Notes: generated by a model not told the origin, from the sequence alone. 64,000 nt of DNA from Candidatus Binataceae bacterium (GCA_035508495.1 DATJMX010000057.1:62001-126000); one strand, 5' to 3'. Counted from the first letter of the stretch, positions 50,549 to 59,603 are shown. Translations and numbers: made by a program.

Positions 50549-52135
50549 TCAGTGCGCGTCGACGGGGAGGTTGCGGATGTCGCGCTTCAGGAAGAGAAAG
50601 GTCGGCACCATCAGCGCCATCAGGACGGCCAGCATCCGGTAGATGTCGTTGAATGACAGCATCATCGCCTGGCGCTGGACGAGGCCGTAGAGCATCGCCA
50701 TCCCGTGCCGCTCGCCCATCGCGAACTGCTGGGCCAGGCTCATCGCCGCGCCCGGCATCCTCATGTGCGGCAGCGAAAAGACCGACACGTGCTCGACTAG
50801 ATAGCTCTGCTGCACCTGCTGGCGATGGATCAGCAGCGTCGTCAGGTATGACGTTCCGATCGCGGCGCCCAAGTTGCGCGTGACGGAATAGAGCGACGCC
50901 GCGCGCTGCATCTTGTATTTTTCCATCGAGCCGAGCGCGGCGGCCGAGAGGCTCGGGAACACGAGGCCGGTGCCCACGCCCTGGATGACCATCGGCCAGA
51001 TAATCCTGAACGAATCCGAGGCGAGGTTGAGCCCCGCCATCTCCCACATCGCGAATCCGACGAGGATGAAACCGATTCCGACCAGGGGCCGCGTGTCGAG
51101 GCCATGGCGCGCGAGAATGCCCAAGATGATCATGGCGAACATCGTGCCGAAGCCGCGTGGCGCCATGACCAATCCAGCTTTCGAGGCCGTGTAGCCAAGC
51201 ACCTCCTGCAGGAAGATCGGGTTCAGGATCGCGGTGCCATAAAGCGTGAACGTTAAAAAGATGACGAGCGTCACCGGCAAGGTAAAACTGGCTTTTTCGA
51301 GGATGCTGAGGTCGATGACCGGATCCTCGATTCGCAACTCATGCCAGATCAGCACCACCAGCGAGATGATCGCGATCGCCGTGCAATACACGACCCAGGA
51401 GCTGTGGAACCAGTCCGCGCGCTCGCCGCGATCGAGCACGATCTCGCCGACGCCGAGCGTGATGAACAGGCACGCGATACCGATGAAATCGATCTTACCC
51501 TTGCGGCGCTCGCGCATGTACGAGGGATCGTCGACGAACCGGAACACCATGAACATCGCGAGCGAGCCGATCGGCACGTTGATGTAAAAGTTCCAGCGCC
51601 AGCTCCATGCGTCAGTGATCCATCCGCCAATGGTAGGGCCCATGATCGGCGCGACCATCATGCCGATGCCCCACACCGCCATCGCCATCGCCTGCTCGCG
51701 TGGCGGGAAGGTCTCCATCAGGATCGCCTGCGACAGCGGCATCATCGCAGCGCCCGCCGCCCCCTGCATCAGGCGAAAAAAAACGATCTGATTGAGCGAC
51801 TGCGCGACGCCGCATAGCGCGGACGAGATTACGAACATCGCAATCGAGAAGATGAAATAGCGCTTGCGCCCGAAGCGCTCGGCGATCCATCCGGTGAGCG
51901 GGATCATGATACCGGCGGCGACGAGGTACGAGGTTACGACCCACGCGATTTCATCGACGCTCGCCGAGAAGCTGCCCTGCATGTGCGGCAGCGATACGTT
52001 GACGATCGAGCTATCGAGCACCTCGAGCACGGTGCCCAGCATGACCGAGAACGCAATGATCCATTTGCGCGTCGAGGAAAAGTCGTGGGCGTCATGCGCG
52101 GCGGCGGCCGGAATCGGTTTGGCAGCGGCGCTCAT
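50549..52135 (-). CDS. DHA2-family MFS drug:H+ antiporter (EmrB/QacA-like)
   Basis: 528 residues with 14 transmembrane helices. WIIAFSVMLGTVLEVLDSSIVNVSLPHMQG is the EmrB motif D1 region (LD.TIVNVALP), followed by WVVTSYLVAAGIMIPLTGWIAERFGRKRYFI (motif A), MAVWGIGMMVAPIMGPTIGGWITD (motif C) and NVPIG. The family exports lipophilic drugs or toxic compounds, commonly with an EmrA-type adaptor, which is not adjacent. The first ~20 residues are Ala/Pro-rich and cytoplasmic. Confidence 0.93.
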   Translation of the reverse strand: MSAAAKPIPAAAAHDAHDFSSTRKWIIAFSVMLGTVLEVLDSSIVNVSLPHMQGSFSASVDEIAWVVTSYLVAAGIMIPLTGWIAERFGRKRYFIFSIAMFVISSALCGVAQSLNQIVFFRLMQGAAGAAMMPLSQAILMETFPPREQAMAMAVWGIGMMVAPIMGPTIGGWITDAWSWRWNFYINVPIGSLAMFMVFRFVDDPSYMRERRKGKIDFIGIACLFITLGVGEIVLDRGERADWFHSSWVVYCTAIAIISLVVLIWHELRIEDPVIDLSILEKASFTLPVTLVIFLTFTLYGTAILNPIFLQEVLGYTASKAGLVMAPRGFGTMFAMIILGILARHGLDTRPLVGIGFILVGFAMWEMAGLNLASDSFRIIWPMVIQGVGTGLVFPSLSAAALGSMEKYKMQRAASLYSVTRNLGAAIGTSYLTTLLIHRQQVQQSYLVEHVSVFSLPHMRMPGAAMSLAQQFAMGERHGMAMLYGLVQRQAMMLSFNDIYRMLAVLMALMVPTFLFLKRDIRNLPVDAH

Positions 52136-52239
52136 GGCAGCGCTACGCTACAAATACCGAGTCAAGGATGCAAAGACCGAGGCCGTCGATTTGGTCAGCC
52201 GCAAATCTCAGCGCATCGGAATTGCGACGAACAAATCGC

Positions 52240-52398
52240 TTACTGAGGTTGCACTATCACTGGCGCCGGCGCCGGTTGCACGACGACCGGGGCGGGCGCG
52301 CTCGCAGGATGTTGCGTCGAGTAGCTGCAGGAGAAGCAGCCGGTAGCCGTCATGCAGACTGCGAACACCAGGAAGAAGCGGGTAAAAGCGTGCAGCAT
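52240..52398 (-). CDS. very small lipoprotein
   Basis: 52 residues from the ATG at 52398. The signal sequence FTRFFLVFAVCMTATGC has the lipobox ATGC, then FSCSYSTQHPASAPAPVV and a Val/Gln/Pro-rich repeat (VVVQPAPAPVIVQPQ). It looks like a short surface-anchored peptide and is alone on the minus strand. Function unknown. Confidence 0.6.
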   Translation of the reverse strand: MLHAFTRFFLVFAVCMTATGCFSCSYSTQHPASAPAPVVVQPAPAPVIVQPQ

Positions 52399-52521
52399 AA
52401 TTAAAACGCTATGCACTCCGCACGATGAGGGCAAATTTGAGCGGGACTCCCATAATGGTTGGGTTGACTTGGTCGCGAGGATTCGCAAAGTGGAATCCGG
52501 GGGCGCACTACGGAGGCAGCC

Positions 52522-53601
52522 ATGGATAGCAATAAGCCGATCGATATCGAAAAAGCCCGAAATACCGCGGAGCAGATTTTCGGCTTGCTCGGCGGCGCCC
52601 TTACTTCCGGCATGATCTATCTTGGCGATCGGATGGGGCTTTATCGCGCCCTAAACAAGGCCGGCGATCTCACCAGCGAAGACCTCGCGCGTAAGACAGG
52701 ACTGCACGAGCGATGAGTTCGCGAATGGCTGTACCAGCAAGCCTCCGCAAATCTGATCGATTACAAAGGCGAGGGACGCTTCGCGCTGAGCGCCGAAACC
52801 GCGCTGGTCCTTGCCGAGGAGAACAGCCCTTTTTTCCTGGCCGGCGGATTTTGCGCCATTCCGCAGCAGATGGGGCTACTGAATCATCTACCGGAATCGT
52901 TCAAAAGCGGTCTCGGCCTCAGTTACGACCAATTCGGTCCCGAGGTGAATCAAGGGGTCGAGCGGTTGCTCGCGCCGTGGTTCCGTACGCAGCTCGTGCC
53001 CAGCGCACTGCCGAAGCTCGATGGCGTCGTGGCGAAACTCGAAGCGGGAGCGAAAGTTGCGGACGTCGGATGCGGCAGCGGAGTCGCGATCATCGAGATG
53101 GCGAAGGCTTTTCCGCGTTCGAAATTCCACGGCTATGACATCGCGAAAATTCCGCTCAAGCGGGCGGCGGACCACATCAAAGAAGCGCGGCTCTCGAATG
53201 TCGCGCTGCACGACGCAAGTGTCGATGGACTGCCGGCTGATGCGAGCTTCGATCTGATCACGACCTTCGATTGTCTGCACGACATGACGCGGCCCGACCT
53301 CGTGATGCACGCGATCCGCAAAGCGATCAAACCCGACGGTACGTGGCTGATCGCCGACGTTCATGGGATGCCGACCTTCGAGCAGAACCTGCGCGAGAAT
53401 CCGCTCGCACCGGTGATGTATGGATTCTCCGTCCTGTGCTGCATGTCGTCGGCGCTCTCCCAGCCCGACGGCCTCGGACTCGGAACGCTCGGTTTTCCGG
53501 AGCCAGTCGCGCGCAAGATGACTTCCGAGGCGGGCTTCAAACGCTTCCAGCCCAAGGATTTCGATAACCCGATCAACGCCTACTACGAGGTGCGCCCCTA
53601 G
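52522..53601 (+). CDS. SAM-dependent methyltransferase with one in-frame TGA (selenocysteine candidate or nonsense mutation)
   Basis: Read through, 359 residues. The N-terminus (GALTSGMIYLGDRMGLYRALNKAGDLTSEDLARKTGLHER) is the winged-helix start of a known methyltransferase family. A TGA is codon 65 (52714-52716), and the same frame then continues VREWLYQQASANLIDYKGEGRFALSAE with no further stop. SAM motif I is VADVGCGSG (residues 179-187) and the end is GFPEPVARKMTSEAGFKRFQ. Relatives have Tyr or Trp at the TGA position in my recollection, so a Trp TGG-to-TGA change is plausible. SelB is encoded in this window, so Sec insertion must be considered, but the hairpin after the TGA is weak (see findings). 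Confidence 0.72.
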
Positions 53602-53619
53602 CAGGCTGTCGATGCTTCG

Positions 53620-54396
53620 TCAGCTCTGATCGGTGGGCGCGAGGATGAGTTCGCCGCCATCGGCGACGAAAGTCTGTCCGGTTGCGTAGCTGCCTGCGGT
53701 GCTCGCGAGGTAAAGCGCGAGGCCTGCGATCTCTTCGGGCTCGGCCACGCGCCGCATCGGGTTGGGATAGCGTCCCGATTTTTCGACCATCTTGACCAGT
53801 CCGTCGGCCATCTCGGTGCGCACGAGACCGGGCGCGATACAGTTGACCCGGATCTTGTGGCGCGCCCATTCCTTCGCGCATACCTGCGCCAGCGTGATCA
53901 GAGCGCCTTTGCTCACCGAATACGCGCCGATGCCGAAGCTCGGCCGAATTCCCTCATTCGAGGTAATGTGAATCACCGAACCGCCCCCGCGTGATTTCAT
54001 CGAGGGCATGCACAGGCTCGAGAGGACAAACGGGGCCTTGATGTTCACCTTCATCACGAGATCCCAGTCAGCGCTGGAGGTTCTGGCGATTGGACCATAG
54101 GCGGACGCGGTCGCGGCGTTGTTGACGAGGATATCGACGCCGCCGAAGGTCGTGACCGTCTCGTCGACGAGGCGCTTCCAATCGGTCTCGCTCGCCATGT
54201 CCGCCACGAGCGCGATACATCGGCGGCCCGTCGCTTCGATTTCGGCGCGGGCCTTGTCGAGCGCTTCGCGCCCGCGCGCCGCTATCGCGATATCGGCGCC
54301 ATGCTCGGCGAGCGTGACCGCGATCGCCTTGCCGATTCCCTTCGAGCCACCCGTGACGATCGCGACTTTGCCCGTGACCGAAAAATCGACTTTCAT
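53620..54396 (-). CDS. SDR-family NAD(P)-dependent oxidoreductase
   Basis: 258 residues of classical SDR. TGGSKGIGKAIAVTLAEHGADIAIAARG is the cofactor motif (TGxxxGIG), followed by NNAATASAYGPI (NNAG variant), VIHITSNEG with the Ser, and Tyr-x-x-x-Lys in YSVSKGALI. The end has PNPMRRVAEPEEIAGLALYLAS and YATGQTFVADGGE. An Ala-Arg pair after strand 2 (AARGRE) suggests NADP. It follows the PhyH-type gene by 12 bp on the same strand, so the two are likely cotranscribed. Confidence 0.92.
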   Translation of the reverse strand: MKVDFSVTGKVAIVTGGSKGIGKAIAVTLAEHGADIAIAARGREALDKARAEIEATGRRCIALVADMASETDWKRLVDETVTTFGGVDILVNNAATASAYGPIARTSSADWDLVMKVNIKAPFVLSSLCMPSMKSRGGGSVIHITSNEGIRPSFGIGAYSVSKGALITLAQVCAKEWARHKIRVNCIAPGLVRTEMADGLVKMVEKSGRYPNPMRRVAEPEEIAGLALYLASTAGSYATGQTFVADGGELILAPTDQS

Positions 54397-54408
54397 CTGC
54401 TGCGACCC

Positions 54409-55257
54409 TTATTTTGCGTTGGCTAACTGGCTGAGAGTCCCCAGGCCCTGCTTGGCGAGATCGGGCCGCACGATTTCGATCGGATCGCGGAGGTCATCGA
54501 CGTAACCGAGTGAGTACGCCCCGAGCTGATAGCCGATAAGCCGCAGCAAATCGACGGGCAGCGTGCGCGCGATCTCGATCGGCAGCGACAGGTACTGATT
54601 CTCTTCCTGTCTCAACCACGAGACGTTGTATTGAATCGTGATACCGACGCGCGTCGCGTCCGATTGATTCGCGCCGGCGCCGTGATAAGTCGTTCCGGCG
54701 TACATCAGCAGCGAGCCCTTGCGCATTTCCGCGGGCACAGTGTCCGCCGCAGTGAGCTGCAGCCGATCGTCGAACCTGTGACTTCCAGGAACGATTCGGG
54801 TCGCGCCGTTTTCGGCGGTGAAGTCGGTCATGGCCCACATCGTGGCGAGCGAGATCGGATAGTCCTTCGGAAATGGAAACATGTCCCAGGCCCATTGATC
54901 GCGATGAATTATCTGCGCCGGCTCTCCAACTCCCACCGCGATCACCTGCGAAACGTGCATCTGGTAGCTGCGCGCGTGACTGAAATACTTTTTGGCGGCG
55001 CCGAGCACCAGAGGATTCATCACCAGCTCGCGGCCGTGCGGCGAACGCGCGACCAGTCCGCCTGTGCGTCGCGTACGCCGTCCCGTGAACGAATCGTCGC
55101 CGAGGGGAGTCTTATCCATCCAGGGTCGCATCTCGGCAGCGACCTGGTCCATGAAATCCGGCGCGACAGCGCGATCGACGATGACGGCCCCGGCGCTCTC
55201 GATGGCGGCCAATATATCTTCGCAAGTCGTGTCAGCTTCAAGATGCGGAATAGTCAT
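54409..55257 (-). CDS. phytanoyl-CoA dioxygenase (PhyH) family protein
   Basis: 282 residues from the ATG at 55257, which has GGAGG seven bases before it. It has the iron(II)/2-oxoglutarate site: H118-R-D120 in IIHRDQWAW, then the distal His and Arg in TTYHGAGANQSDATRVGITIQY. IVPGSHRFDDRLQL is another conserved block. Such enzymes hydroxylate lipids or other small molecules using O2 and 2-oxoglutarate. It forms an operon with an SDR and is preceded by a 12-bp palindrome that looks like a repressor site. Confidence 0.9.
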   Translation of the reverse strand: MTIPHLEADTTCEDILAAIESAGAVIVDRAVAPDFMDQVAAEMRPWMDKTPLGDDSFTGRRTRRTGGLVARSPHGRELVMNPLVLGAAKKYFSHARSYQMHVSQVIAVGVGEPAQIIHRDQWAWDMFPFPKDYPISLATMWAMTDFTAENGATRIVPGSHRFDDRLQLTAADTVPAEMRKGSLLMYAGTTYHGAGANQSDATRVGITIQYNVSWLRQEENQYLSLPIEIARTLPVDLLRLIGYQLGAYSLGYVDDLRDPIEIVRPDLAKQGLGTLSQLANAK

Positions 55258-55286
55258 CGGCGCACCTCCATCAGGGATTGATATCA

Positions 55287-55298
55287 CTGACTAGTCAG
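55287..55298. promoter_or_regulatory. perfect 12-bp palindrome, candidate TetR-type operator
   Basis: CTGACTAGTCAG is a perfect inverted repeat 30 bp upstream of the PhyH gene's ATG and in the divergent region with the Lon-N gene. TetR-family sites often have this size and a CTAG core. A GATATC palindrome lies just beside it. No regulator gene is adjacent. Confidence 0.5.
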
Positions 55299-55469
55299 AT
55301 CGAGCTAACGATGCACGAAGGTCAATTGAATATCGAGCGCAGCCGGAGTAATTTGTCGTCAGCCGATCAGGCGGCTACCTGTCCGCGGAGAGGGCCTAGC
55401 CCACCACAGTTATACAAGTTCACGTAACTCTTCTGCCCGTTAGCGGACGCCGGGCGCGGAGGAAGGGTT

Positions 55470-56330
55470 ATGTCTACGAGTCAAGTTCCCGCCAAAGTCC
55501 TGCCCGCGCATCCGAGCGAAGAGCATCTTCGCAAGGAAGCCAAGCGCCTCTCGCGCGACGAAGGCATCCAGCTCGCCGCCGCACAGCGCCAGCTCGCGCA
55601 CGATTACGGCTATAAGAATTGGGCCGCGCTGATCGCGATGGTCCAGGGGATACCAGCCAGCGGAGGCAGCAACGGCGATGACGATCCGTCGCAGCCAGCC
55701 GCTCCGCCTCCGGCGCAGGACAGCGGTGGCAATCTTCGTCTGCCGCTGATCGCGTTGCGCGAGTTGGTCGCATTCCCTCACGTCTCCTACCCAATTTTTG
55801 TGGGACGCTCGAAATCGATTGCGGCGGTATCGTCTGCCGAGCAGCGACGGATCCCCTTGGTCATGGTGACGCAGAAGGATGGGCACGAGGAGGACCTTTC
55901 AAAAGCTGAAATCTACGAGCTTGGCGTTATCGGATCGATCACCCGACTGCTGCGTCTGCCCGATGGGACGATAAAGATGATGGTCGAAGCAAAGCGCCGC
56001 GTATGCGTCAGCGGCGTCACACTTCAGGATGGTTTCTTTTCAGCGGAGGCGAAAGAAATCGAAGAAACTGTAGTCAGTTCCGAACGGATAGTGGATCTTC
56101 TCAAAGATGTGATTTCCGCTCTTACTGACAAGCGACTCAAGATTGCCGACGAGCTTAACAACGAGATCCTGCCGGTCTCAGCAACGACAGATGACGGCGC
56201 CGCAGTGATCTCAGACCGAATCGCGAGCGAATTACGGATGGACCTGGAGTCGAAGCAGGAGCTGCTCGAAACCCTCGATCCTGCGGTGCGACTCGAGAAG
56301 CTGCTCGCACATCTGCGAGCCGAAAGCTGA
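55470..56330 (+). CDS. LON-substrate-binding-domain protein with ankyrin-cap-like N-terminus
   Basis: 286 residues. Residues ~13-62 (HPSEEHLRKEAKRLSRDEGIQLAAAQRQLAHDYGYKNWAALIAMV) look like the helical cap found before bacterial ankyrin repeats. A Gly/Asp/Pro linker leads to a LON N-terminal domain (residues ~92-280) with LPLIALRELVAFPHVSYPIFVGRSKSIAAV, then LGVIGSITRLLRLPDGTIKMMVEAKRRVCV. The ATPase and Ser-Lys protease of Lon are absent. A role in presenting or sensing substrates is possible, but the fusion is unfamiliar to me. It ends with a long helix. Confidence 0.8.
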   Translation: MSTSQVPAKVLPAHPSEEHLRKEAKRLSRDEGIQLAAAQRQLAHDYGYKNWAALIAMVQGIPASGGSNGDDDPSQPAAPPPAQDSGGNLRLPLIALRELVAFPHVSYPIFVGRSKSIAAVSSAEQRRIPLVMVTQKDGHEEDLSKAEIYELGVIGSITRLLRLPDGTIKMMVEAKRRVCVSGVTLQDGFFSAEAKEIEETVVSSERIVDLLKDVISALTDKRLKIADELNNEILPVSATTDDGAAVISDRIASELRMDLESKQELLETLDPAVRLEKLLAHLRAES

Positions 56331-56396
56331 GGCGGCGATCCTCTTCGCCAGAATCGCTCTTTCGGGAGCGCGCAAAGACCTGTATCTGAAATCCCG

Positions 56397-56969
56397 ATGG
56401 GGTCTGGCGAAGAGGATTCCGCGCACGAGGCGCGCGCTGCGGGACTCACGCAGCTTCCGAATGCGCTCAGCGCGTCGCGCTTTGTGCTCGCCGGCATCTG
56501 GATCGCGCTCGTTGCGCGGGGTGTCGCGCCGCGCGCGCCCTATATCGCGCTGGTGCTCGGGGCGTGGGCTACAGACTATCTCGATGGACAACTGGCGCGC
56601 CGCTTCGATGTCGCGAGCGGCCTCGGTCGTTGGCTCGATGCGATCGCGGACGTGACCTTTGTGCTCGCCGCGATCGTCTCGGGCGCGGCGCTGGGCGCCG
56701 TTCCGTATTACATCCCGTTTCTGATTGCGGCGTCGTTCACGCAGTATGCTGTCGATTCGACATTGATCGCGCGCGCGGGAAGCGGTCCGATTCGCAGCCG
56801 CCTCGGCCATCTCGGTGGCATGATCAACTATGCGATCGTGATCGTGCTCGCGGTGATGCCGCCGCCTGCTCTGCCGGGCCTGATACTAAAAGATATTTGT
56901 CCGCTGATTGCGATCTTATATATTGCCGCGATGTCCGAACGCGCGTGGCTCTTGTATCGATCGCGATGA
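56397..56969 (+). CDS. CDP-alcohol phosphatidyltransferase family protein
   Basis: 190 residues with about six hydrophobic helices. The family motif is complete: D60-YL-D63-G64-QL-A67-R68 ... G77-RWL-D81-AIA-D85, which binds CDP-diacylglycerol or another CDP-alcohol and the metal. It makes a phospholipid or related lipid, but the acceptor is not shown. It starts 66 bp after the LON-domain gene. Confidence 0.9.
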   Translation: MGSGEEDSAHEARAAGLTQLPNALSASRFVLAGIWIALVARGVAPRAPYIALVLGAWATDYLDGQLARRFDVASGLGRWLDAIADVTFVLAAIVSGAALGAVPYYIPFLIAASFTQYAVDSTLIARAGSGPIRSRLGHLGGMINYAIVIVLAVMPPPALPGLILKDICPLIAILYIAAMSERAWLLYRSR

Positions 56970-57022
56970 AACCGAATCACTCTCGACTTGGAATCGTGTA
57001 AAGCTTTCCGAGTTGGGAAACC

Positions 57023-57238
57023 TTACCGCGAGGCCATCGTGCACGCGCCGGGATTCGTCGCACCCAGCGCCGCGAACTGATTTGAGCCCTGATTTTGCGC
57101 GTACTTTTCCTGGCTATCGATCGAAGTGTGAACATCTACTGAAGTACAGATTCCAAACACTCTGCAACAGCCGGCGAAGAGCACGATCGATGCAAACACG
57201 CACAGAATCGAGGCAAATACGCATAGAATCTTGATCAT
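57023..57238 (-). CDS. small lipoprotein with duplicated signal-peptide heptad
   Basis: 71 residues from the ATG at 57238, which has GGAGG six bases upstream. The hydrophobic segment is ILCVFASILCVFASIVLFAGCC, in which LCVFASI is repeated, mirrored by an imperfect 21-bp direct repeat in DNA. The Cys after LFAG may be lipidated; a second Cys follows. The mature part is short and polar (VDVHTSIDSQEKYAQNQGSN). A further start upstream (MQSGATVAALAYADAAVNRS) also has a good ribosome site in the same frame; which is used is open. Confidence 0.6.
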   Translation of the reverse strand: MIKILCVFASILCVFASIVLFAGCCRVFGICTSVDVHTSIDSQEKYAQNQGSNQFAALGATNPGACTMASR

Positions 57239-57286
57239 GGGCGACCTCCGCCGGCGCTCTCCGGGCATCGTGGGAGGATAGGTTGA

Positions 57287-57310
57287 GCAAGAACCGTGCG
57301 CGGTTCTTGC
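57287..57310. repeat. perfect 10-bp hairpin
   Basis: GCAAGAACCG and CGGTTCTTGC flank TGCG. It lies in the region between a lipoprotein and a degraded gene. No T-tract follows on either strand, so termination is not clear. Confidence 0.5.
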
Positions 57311-57527
57311 CTGACGGAGTTTTGCGGCAAGGACCGATCGATTCACTGCAGCGTCAGCGTATGCGAGCGCCGCGACAGTCGCGCCGCTCTGCATCTTTGC
57401 TCTCCTCCTGAGCGTCGGAGGGTTGGTGCCCGGTGTCTTGATTGGGTGACCGGCCTTTATCGCTACACGAGTCGCGGCCAACAATTTGGACTTGTGCACG
57501 AAACGCCCTTGGGAGCAAATTCGACCG

Positions 57528-58206
57528 ATGAACAAGGCGCCAACCGCGGCTGACGAATTGTTCAACGCGATCTGCCAGCGCGTTCCCGATGCGATGGAGA
57601 AGCACAAGGTGCCCGGCGTCGCGCTCGGGATCACCTGCGACGGCGCCGAGTTCATGCGCGGCTTCGGTGTCACCAACGCTGCACATCCGCTGCCGGTCAA
57701 CGAGCGCACGCTCTTTCAGATCGGATCGATCACCAAGACCTTCACCGCGACCGCCGCGATGCGCCTGGTCGAGGCCGGCACTGCGCGACGAGATCTCTCA
57801 GGATGTCGTTTATCAGCAGCTGGCCGTTTATCTGATTGGTCGTGATCGCGATCGCGAAATTGCGCTCCGGCAACAGCGTCAGATTCGAGATCTGTCCGTA
57901 AGTGTCGCCCCCGTGGAAAACGCGGCGCGGACCTACAGCGCCGCGCTAAGCGACCTGGAAGTCAAGCTCGAAGGCGGCAAGCTCACGGTTCAGGCCCGTT
58001 CCAAAGGCGGCTTTCCCAAGTCGGATGTTCGGCCGCCCAATAATCAACCGCCGCCCTTCCAGATTGATTTCGTGGAGGCCGATCGGTTCGCGATCTCCGA
58101 GCAACCATTGAGGCAAGCGGTGGGAGAGTTCCTGCGTGACCGCAACGGCGCGATCGAATGGATGCACTGGGGCGGGCGCATTCACGCTCGTAAGAAGAGC
58201 AGCTAA
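57528..58206 (+). pseudogene. beta-lactamase-family serine hydrolase, internally deleted and frameshifted
   Basis: The first ~87 codons (from MNKAPTAADELFNAICQRVPDAME) keep the class C-type S-x-x-K motif in IGSITKTFTATAAMRLVE. Around 57785 the frame changes, and sequence resumes in another frame with DEISQDVVYQQLAVYLIG and then SAALSDLEVKLEGGKLTVQARSKGGFPKSDVRPP, the C-terminal lipocalin-like domain of these proteins, to a stop at 58206. The middle, including the Tyr and late motifs, is missing, so it is a relic made by an internal deletion. Confidence 0.72.
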
Positions 58207-58268
58207 CGGTAAATAGTCGCCCTCTCCGAAATCTTCAGGACACGCCGCAAGGAGTTATCTCGCTGACC

Positions 58269-59435
58269 TCACGCTGGATGAAACCGTTCTTTAGGCAATC
58301 CCCTGGGCAACAGCGCCGCTCCCTTTTCTCCGGAGAAGAACCGAGAGACTATTGTCGCGACTTCATCGAGGGCCGGCAGGAATGCGTGCATATCAGTAGC
58401 CGTCATTCCACGCTGGATCGGATGGAAGTAGGAAACGTCCTCGGGAGTAAGCTCTACTGAGGCAATACCATTTAAGCGAGCGGAAATCACCGGAACGACG
58501 TCATCTCCGGGTCCCTTCGTGGCGTTGTCAAAATCATACCAGCACTCTGGCTTGGCGCTCACTTGAACCTGGATTGGGACCGCGTCCGGTTTGTTCCCAA
58601 ATATTATTAACTGGTCATCCGCGAGAATCTTGAATGCGGGGTCGGTCGGAAGCGGCAAACTAATCAGGACCTTTTTCGCAGCCGTGAGATGCAATTGCTG
58701 GACATCGAACCCACTATTGTTAGGGTCTGGTTCTACAGTGTTTTTTTGCCAATTAGTTTCATCAAAAACGTCAATCGCATCCGCTCCACGAACGACTGCG
58801 TTTGGAAACAGCGGCAGCAGTTCATAGACGGAAGGAAACGTGCGCGCCAGCTTGCGCATCTCCTTGCGCCCGCCAAACCAGCTCACTTCTCCACTAATAA
58901 GTGCGACTGCCGCGTCGAGAGAGCCAAGATGAGGTGTGGCAATGAATACGATGCGGCCGATCGGCGGCGGAGTCTTCGCTCCGGAATTTTGCCAGGCTTC
59001 GAGGAAGGCCCTCAACACCAAACCGCCCATGCTATGAACGGCAAAATCGAAAAGATGATCCCATCCTTTTATCGACGACATCGTCTTTTGCTGAAGCCGC
59101 TTGACAAAGACCACCAGGTCTTCGGCGCTTTGCGCGATTGAATATCGCCAATCATAGGGAAAGACATAGGCGGGGGTATTCAGCCGCCCCTGGAGCGCAC
59201 TAGCCAATGGTGCATATGCAATCTCCAGGAGTTGCGAGGATCTCGTGACTACCAAGTCGCTGAAATCGGCTTGAGCGCGATCATCGAGCGCCAGGCTCTT
59301 GAAATCAGGCGGAGTGAACTTCTCGCCGACGATCGTCAGAGTCGACCAGGTGGTTTGAGGCGCAATCGGATAGGTATTCTGAAGCGCGGTTCCCTGGATG
59401 CCTGGAACGATTATACAGGGTCTAGTCAGAGGCAC
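58269..59435 (-). CDS. LCAT-like alpha/beta hydrolase (lipase/acyltransferase)
   Basis: 388 residues from a GTG with the ribosome site GGAGG eight bases upstream. CIIVPGIQGTALQN is the opening loop of the lecithin:cholesterol acyltransferase-type family. Ser135 sits in FAVHSMGGLVLRAFLEAW (GxSxG variant HSMGG). VIFIATPHLGSL and a late GPGDDVVPV, with Asp, and YFHPIQRGMTATDMHAF, with His, suit the triad. No signal peptide is visible, unlike extracellular lipases. It diverges from a CocE-type hydrolase, and a palindrome lies between them. Confidence 0.82.
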   Translation of the reverse strand: MPLTRPCIIVPGIQGTALQNTYPIAPQTTWSTLTIVGEKFTPPDFKSLALDDRAQADFSDLVVTRSSQLLEIAYAPLASALQGRLNTPAYVFPYDWRYSIAQSAEDLVVFVKRLQQKTMSSIKGWDHLFDFAVHSMGGLVLRAFLEAWQNSGAKTPPPIGRIVFIATPHLGSLDAAVALISGEVSWFGGRKEMRKLARTFPSVYELLPLFPNAVVRGADAIDVFDETNWQKNTVEPDPNNSGFDVQQLHLTAAKKVLISLPLPTDPAFKILADDQLIIFGNKPDAVPIQVQVSAKPECWYDFDNATKGPGDDVVPVISARLNGIASVELTPEDVSYFHPIQRGMTATDMHAFLPALDEVATIVSRFFSGEKGAALLPRGLPKERFHPA

Positions 59436-59603
59436 GATTCACTCCTCCCTGAAAGTGCAGCACTGGCTTTCTCTCGAACACCGCATGCATATCCGATTGC
59501 CCCCTGAATAGCTATTCGGCCGACCTCTTCAAGATGTGCCGAGCGCGCAACTGCTTAAAGTTCCTGCACTTGAAGATTTTCGCGGATGAGCGCAGATCTA
59601 CTT

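Noticed and set aside
52717..52748. SECIS element after the TGA
   Set aside because: Only a 4-bp upper stem with a loop 14 nt from the TGA, or a 4-bp stem with a TAC loop lacking the early G. Too weak to call as a feature, though kept as an argument in the findings.
57486..57845. Intact short beta-lactamase-like protein
   Set aside because: Only the SxxK end is present and the tail after about 57785 is out-of-frame sequence of the C-terminal domain, so it is part of a pseudogene.
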